A stretch of 9,610 nt of DNA from positions 1-9,610 of the forward strand of contig JBBIRM010000107.1 of NCBI GenBank assembly GCA_037441765.1. The letters run 5' to 3'. Of this stretch, positions 6,619-9,610 are shown piece after piece. This DNA is from JBBIRM01 sp037441765. Its GTDB lineage: Bacteria; Desulfobacterota; BSN033; UBA1163. The first letter of the stretch is position 1. Each line of letters opens with the position of its first letter. The notes under the pieces are model-generated. The model was not told where the DNA came from. It was given only the letters and a program-made list of their open reading frames with translations, and made no database searches. Position numbers and translations under genes: made by a program.

Positions 6619-7629
6619 TTATCCAACCTCAACCATTCTTTCGAACTGGTGATACTTTCTTCGGATATAATGAAATATGCCCTCCGGAAGCCCTACAATA
6701 CAGATGATGAGAATGGCAGAATAAAAAACAACTCTTAACGTTCCAACTTCACGCAGTATTTCAGACAGGGGTACCAGAATAAAGGCACCTATGGTTGGAC
6801 CTGCAAATGTCCCCACTCCACCCAAGACCGCAGCAGTCAGGGGTAAAATAGAATAATCCATTGCAAAGGCGGGCATTCCTACGAACTGATAGTAATGGGT
6901 CATAAAGGCCCCAGCAAAGGAGCCTGCCACACCTGCAATAAAAACGGCCTGAGTTTTGTACCAGTAAATGTTAATTGCACCGCTCATCACCGCACGGTCA
7001 TTATCACGAATTCCCTGAAAAACAAGACCATAATCCTCATTGATCAATCTTCTGAAGCCAAAAAGACAGACAAGCAAGGCAAGAACAGGGACATAAAGTT
7101 CTACCCAGAAATTTGGAAGAGGAGAAAGGGCACTTAACCCCTCTGTCCCGCCAAGGATCTTTGTTGTCTCGATAAATCGGGAAAGCAGTAATGGAAAAGT
7201 AAGAGTAACAATCGCGAAGTAAACCCCTCTTAATCTCAGAACAGGCAGAAGTAGCAGGGTGCTAAAAAGTGCACCCCCCAATGTTCCCAGTGGAATGGTA
7301 AAAAGGGGGGAGAGTTTAAAAGCATAATTTAAAGAGCCAGTGATATAGGCCCCTGTTCCAAAGAAAAGGGCTTGCCCTAATGAAATTAGTCCAACCGAAG
7401 CCATCAGGTCCCAACTCAGGGAGAGCAAAGCGATGATGCAGGTGATCATAAGCACCTTCTCCCAATACATCCCCACGACATCTTTCAGTAAAGGGAAAAT
7501 AAGCAATAGGAGAACAGGTAAAAACCTCGGGAGCATCAGATAGAGTATTTCTCTATAAGATGAAAGGGCAAATATATCCTCGCATCTTGCCTTGATCCCC
7601 CGATCCAGTCTTTCTTTACGGAATTTCAT
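6619..7629 (-). CDS. livM: Branched-chain (HAAT-family) ABC transporter permease, LivM type
   Basis: This 336-residue integral membrane protein has about nine hydrophobic segments, roughly at 33-50, 58-75, 84-103, 108-130, 133-151, 176-192, 226-246, 260-285 and 297-315. Family landmarks are SVGLISLGQALFFGTGAY (78-95), the cytoplasmic loop that contacts the ATPases (GLVFQGIRDNDRAV, 201-214), and LGGVGTFAGPTIGA (269-282). It forms the transmembrane channel together with LivH. The N-terminus is a charged, cytoplasmic-looking extension of about 30 residues. The start is bounded by an in-frame TAG nine bases upstream of the ATG, and the ribosome site is weak. The gene follows livH after a 206-base spacer that contains a strong palindrome, and is followed by livG. 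Confidence 0.93.
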   Translation of the reverse strand: MKFRKERLDRGIKARCEDIFALSSYREILYLMLPRFLPVLLLLIFPLLKDVVGMYWEKVLMITCIIALLSLSWDLMASVGLISLGQALFFGTGAYITGSLNYAFKLSPLFTIPLGTLGGALFSTLLLLPVLRLRGVYFAIVTLTFPLLLSRFIETTKILGGTEGLSALSPLPNFWVELYVPVLALLVCLFGFRRLINEDYGLVFQGIRDNDRAVMSGAINIYWYKTQAVFIAGVAGSFAGAFMTHYYQFVGMPAFAMDYSILPLTAAVLGGVGTFAGPTIGAFILVPLSEILREVGTLRVVFYSAILIICIVGLPEGIFHYIRRKYHQFERMVEVG

Positions 7630-7739
7630 ATGATTCTAATCTAAATTATCCAAGGTTTATCTTATTAACATTCTCAAAATAGTAAGGACGTCGGTCTGTA
7701 AAATCCATCCACCCTTCCATTTTCCAAACGGAGGAATTA

Positions 7740-7762
7740 CCCCTCTTTGGCACAAAGAGGGG
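7740..7762. repeat. Perfect 10-pair palindrome in the livH-livM spacer
   Basis: CCCCTCTTTG at 7740-7749 and CAAAGAGGGG at 7753-7762 are perfect complements with a three-base loop. Further G and C bases continue on one side (GGAGG after the right arm on the plus strand). No T-run follows on either strand, which argues against a simple terminator. Short palindromes of this CCCCTCTTT type resemble REP-like repeats scattered in spacers of many environmental bacterial genomes. On the transcript it could form a stable hairpin between livH and livM and affect relative expression; this is inference. Confidence 0.6.
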
Positions 7763-7835
7763 GGAGGTAAGATTTTCCAATGTCTCGCCATAATTCTCCT
7801 GTATATACGATCCGAAATCCACATTCCTCAATTGT

Positions 7836-8708
7836 TCAAACTCTTTCTTCCAATTCCTTAAACTTACCAAAAAGACCTGAAGGTTTTATAGTTAAAACGA
7901 TTACAATCGCTGCAAGGTAGACAACCATCATCCATTCAGGCTTAAAGTAGGTACCCGCAATTACTTGAGTATATCCAAGAATAAGGCTTGCTATGAGAAT
8001 CCCCAAAACGCTTTCCAATCCTCCAACAATCCCTACTGCCACAGCAATCAATAAGACCTCATAGCCTGTATTGATGGAAATAATACCAAGAGGAAGTATT
8101 ACAATGGCAGAAACAGAGGCCATGGCCGAACCAAAGGCTAAACTGAGGGCAGCGGTCCGATCTGATTTAATCCCAAGGGAGATTGCGGTTCGTTCATTCT
8201 GGGCAATCCCTCTAAATGCCAGACCAATCCTTGTATAATGGGTAAAAAAGTATAAAAACAGAACCAACGCCAGTCCAATTACAATGATGAAAAGTCTCTG
8301 GTAATCCACAGGTACGCCCGCAACCATCACCATTCCCTTCTTTAAATAAGGCAGAGTGAACTCGTAGGTCACAAACCCTAAATATCGAAACAACTCCAAA
8401 ATCCCAACCCCAAGTGCAAAGGTGGCGATCACCTCAGAAAGAGGAATCCCCCTAACTCTCAACAGGATAACCCAGTAAGTCACAAATCCTAATAATCCAA
8501 TAATGCCTATGGTCACAATGATAGCAAGGAAGAAGGGAAACTTAAGATAATTAAGGAGTATCCAGACAAGGAAACCACTGAAGATATAAAAGCCTCCATA
8601 GGCAAAGTTGGCCACTCCACTGATGCCAAAGGTGAGGCTAAAACCCATCGCCGTCAGCGCTAAAATCACACTATTGACTAAACCATAAACGATAATGCTT
8701 GGTAACAC
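7836..8708 (-). CDS. livH: Branched-chain (HAAT-family) ABC transporter permease, LivH type
   Basis: This 290-residue membrane protein opens with the LivH pattern VYGLVNSVILALTAMGFSLT (7-26) followed by GVANFAYGGFY (31-41). About eight hydrophobic segments are visible, and the ATPase-contact loop is RIGLAFRGIAQNERTA (160-175). The C-terminal part has GIVGGLESVLG (226-236) and ends with a short charged tail after KPSGLFG. It is the second channel subunit, pairing with LivM. The start is GTG at 8708, nine bases after AAGGA; the ATG in the same leader is out of frame. It follows the substrate-binding protein gene after a 176-base spacer in which I saw only weak short inverted repeats and no clear terminator or promoter. 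Confidence 0.93.
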   Translation of the reverse strand: MLPSIIVYGLVNSVILALTAMGFSLTFGISGVANFAYGGFYIFSGFLVWILLNYLKFPFFLAIIVTIGIIGLLGFVTYWVILLRVRGIPLSEVIATFALGVGILELFRYLGFVTYEFTLPYLKKGMVMVAGVPVDYQRLFIIVIGLALVLFLYFFTHYTRIGLAFRGIAQNERTAISLGIKSDRTAALSLAFGSAMASVSAIVILPLGIISINTGYEVLLIAVAVGIVGGLESVLGILIASLILGYTQVIAGTYFKPEWMMVVYLAAIVIVLTIKPSGLFGKFKELEERV

Positions 8709-8884
8709 GTTTTTGCATCCTTATTAGTAGAAGAATAAAGTGAAAGAATCGATGTCCCTTTTATTTTTTAAAACGAGATTCTCATTGTTCTTGGGTGACG
8801 CACCGTTCTCAGGATTCCAGTCCTTATTTTATTTAAAGGATTGGCCATAAAATCCAAGGCCCACTAATATGAGTTTAAAGGAAC

Positions 8885-9610
8885 CTATTTCATATAAACC
8901 GGAAGAAGGATCTTCCCCTCTGCGATTACCTCTGGGAAGATAATCATTCTCTTACCAGGTTTCACCCACTGAAACCCGCAACCCAAGGCTGTTTCTTTCG
9001 GATCAAAACCATAGACTACCTGATGATCTTTAGTAAATCTTATCCTTCCAACGACCCCCTCCATATCGGTCTGCTCAAGGGCCTTAACTACTGCATCGGG
9101 TTCAATTGTCTTTGCACGTTCAATGGCATTGGCCATAATATAAACCGAATCATAACTCGGCCCTATTCCATGATGAGAAAGTCTCTTCCTTGCTTCCTCC
9201 CCCCACCTCTTGCCAAAATTTTGGTTGAAAGCCACTGATTTTGGTACTGCCTTCACTGGAATTGGGCCAACTTCATAAATTGTGTTTATCAACCCTTCCA
9301 CTTCTCCTTTGAATACCTCCCATGCATTCTCAGGACCAAGTGGGCTGATAGAACCAGCAATAATAGCCGGAATTTCCATTGCCCGGGCTTGCTTGAGCAA
9401 AATACTGCTTTGGGGCATGTCAAATATAGGCACAATTACTTGTGCTTTCTGAGATCTCACCTTCACCAAGGATGGGGAGAAATCAGAAGAACCTGTTGGA
9501 TAGGTATCAAACCCTAAGACTTCCCATCCATTCTCCTTATACCACTTTTCGAGACCTCCACCTGTTCCTTTTGCCCACAAAACATCTTGTGTAATAATAA
9601 ACGCCTTATT
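8885..9610 (-). CDS. HAAT-family ABC transporter substrate-binding protein, N-terminus outside the window
   Basis: The frame is open to the right edge, so 241 C-terminal residues are visible and the start, signal peptide and first lobe are missing. The visible part begins KAFIITQDVLWAKGTG, matching the strand-helix that follows the hinge in type I periplasmic-binding proteins (LivJ/LivK family). Later parts include VRSQKAQVIVPIFDMPQSS, where relatives have the x-A-D-V/I-I-x-x strand, and a YDSVYIMANAIERA helix typical of the family. The protein would bind the ligand outside the membrane and deliver it to LivHM. The residues that contact ligand are mostly in the missing half, so substrate cannot be called. 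Family members also bind aromatic acids, amides and short carboxylates, and the synthetase at the end of this gene group makes a carboxylate plausible. Confidence 0.9.
   Translation of the reverse strand, partial: NKAFIITQDVLWAKGTGGGLEKWYKENGWEVLGFDTYPTGSSDFSPSLVKVRSQKAQVIVPIFDMPQSSILLKQARAMEIPAIIAGSISPLGPENAWEVFKGEVEGLINTIYEVGPIPVKAVPKSVAFNQNFGKRWGEEARKRLSHHGIGPSYDSVYIMANAIERAKTIEPDAVVKALEQTDMEGVVGRIRFTKDHQVVYGFDPKETALGCGFQWVKPGKRMIIFPEVIAEGKILLPVYMK

Noticed and set aside
7646..7870. A 74-codon minus-strand frame overlapping the end of livH.
   Set aside because: It would start at a TTG within livH, the inner GTG at 7822 has GAGG only three bases before it, no domain is recognised, and the frame includes a palindromic repeat. 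It is not listed as a gene, but the spacer is reported as a finding.
8709..8884. An attenuator hairpin between the substrate-binding protein gene and livH, common in such operons.
   Set aside because: Only four-base stems (for example GGTG/CACC around 8793-8805) and no T-run were found, too weak to call.

Overview
The window looks like a chromosomal piece of an anaerobic bacterium, most likely a sulfate-reducing or syntrophic member of the Desulfobacterota (former Deltaproteobacteria). This is an inference from gene content: a HdrC-HdrB-type (Fe-S) protein beside etfB-etfA, together with an acyl-CoA synthetase and a LivKHMGF-type transporter, is a common mix in fatty-acid and aromatic-acid degraders of that group. 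Base composition is moderately AT-rich, and the intergenic spacers are much more so. No rRNA, tRNA, CRISPR array, integrase or transposase was seen. No stretch longer than 300 bases lacks a gene.

Plus strand, 1-3132: the 3' part of a two-[4Fe-4S], two-CCG-domain protein (HdrD-like) is followed by a 257-base spacer full of repeats, then etfB and etfA. Together these should form an electron branch: EtfAB collects electrons from acyl-CoA dehydrogenases (none lies in the window) and the Fe-S protein may pass them on to a quinone pool or another carrier.

Minus strand, 9610-3192, read right to left: a substrate-binding protein (cut by the window edge), livH, livM, livG, livF and an AMP-forming acyl-CoA synthetase. 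The five transporter genes make a complete ABC importer of the branched-chain amino acid (HAAT) family. The synthetase as last gene suggests that the imported compound may be a carboxylic acid activated to its CoA ester rather than leucine, isoleucine or valine. The liv genes are separated by spacers of 140-206 bases except livG/livF, which are one base apart. The plus-strand and minus-strand units converge with 59 bases between etfA and the synthetase.

Repeats: a 59-base element with an internal hairpin occurs twice in the same orientation, 3744 bases apart (1175-1233 and 4919-4977, 53 of 59 identical). The first copy sits inside 13-base inverted repeats and arrays of AAACTC-like units. Two further strong hairpins lie at 4892-4916 and 7740-7762. 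These are the least explained parts of the window. The genes themselves belong to known families, and I found no clear sign of a wholly new protein system.
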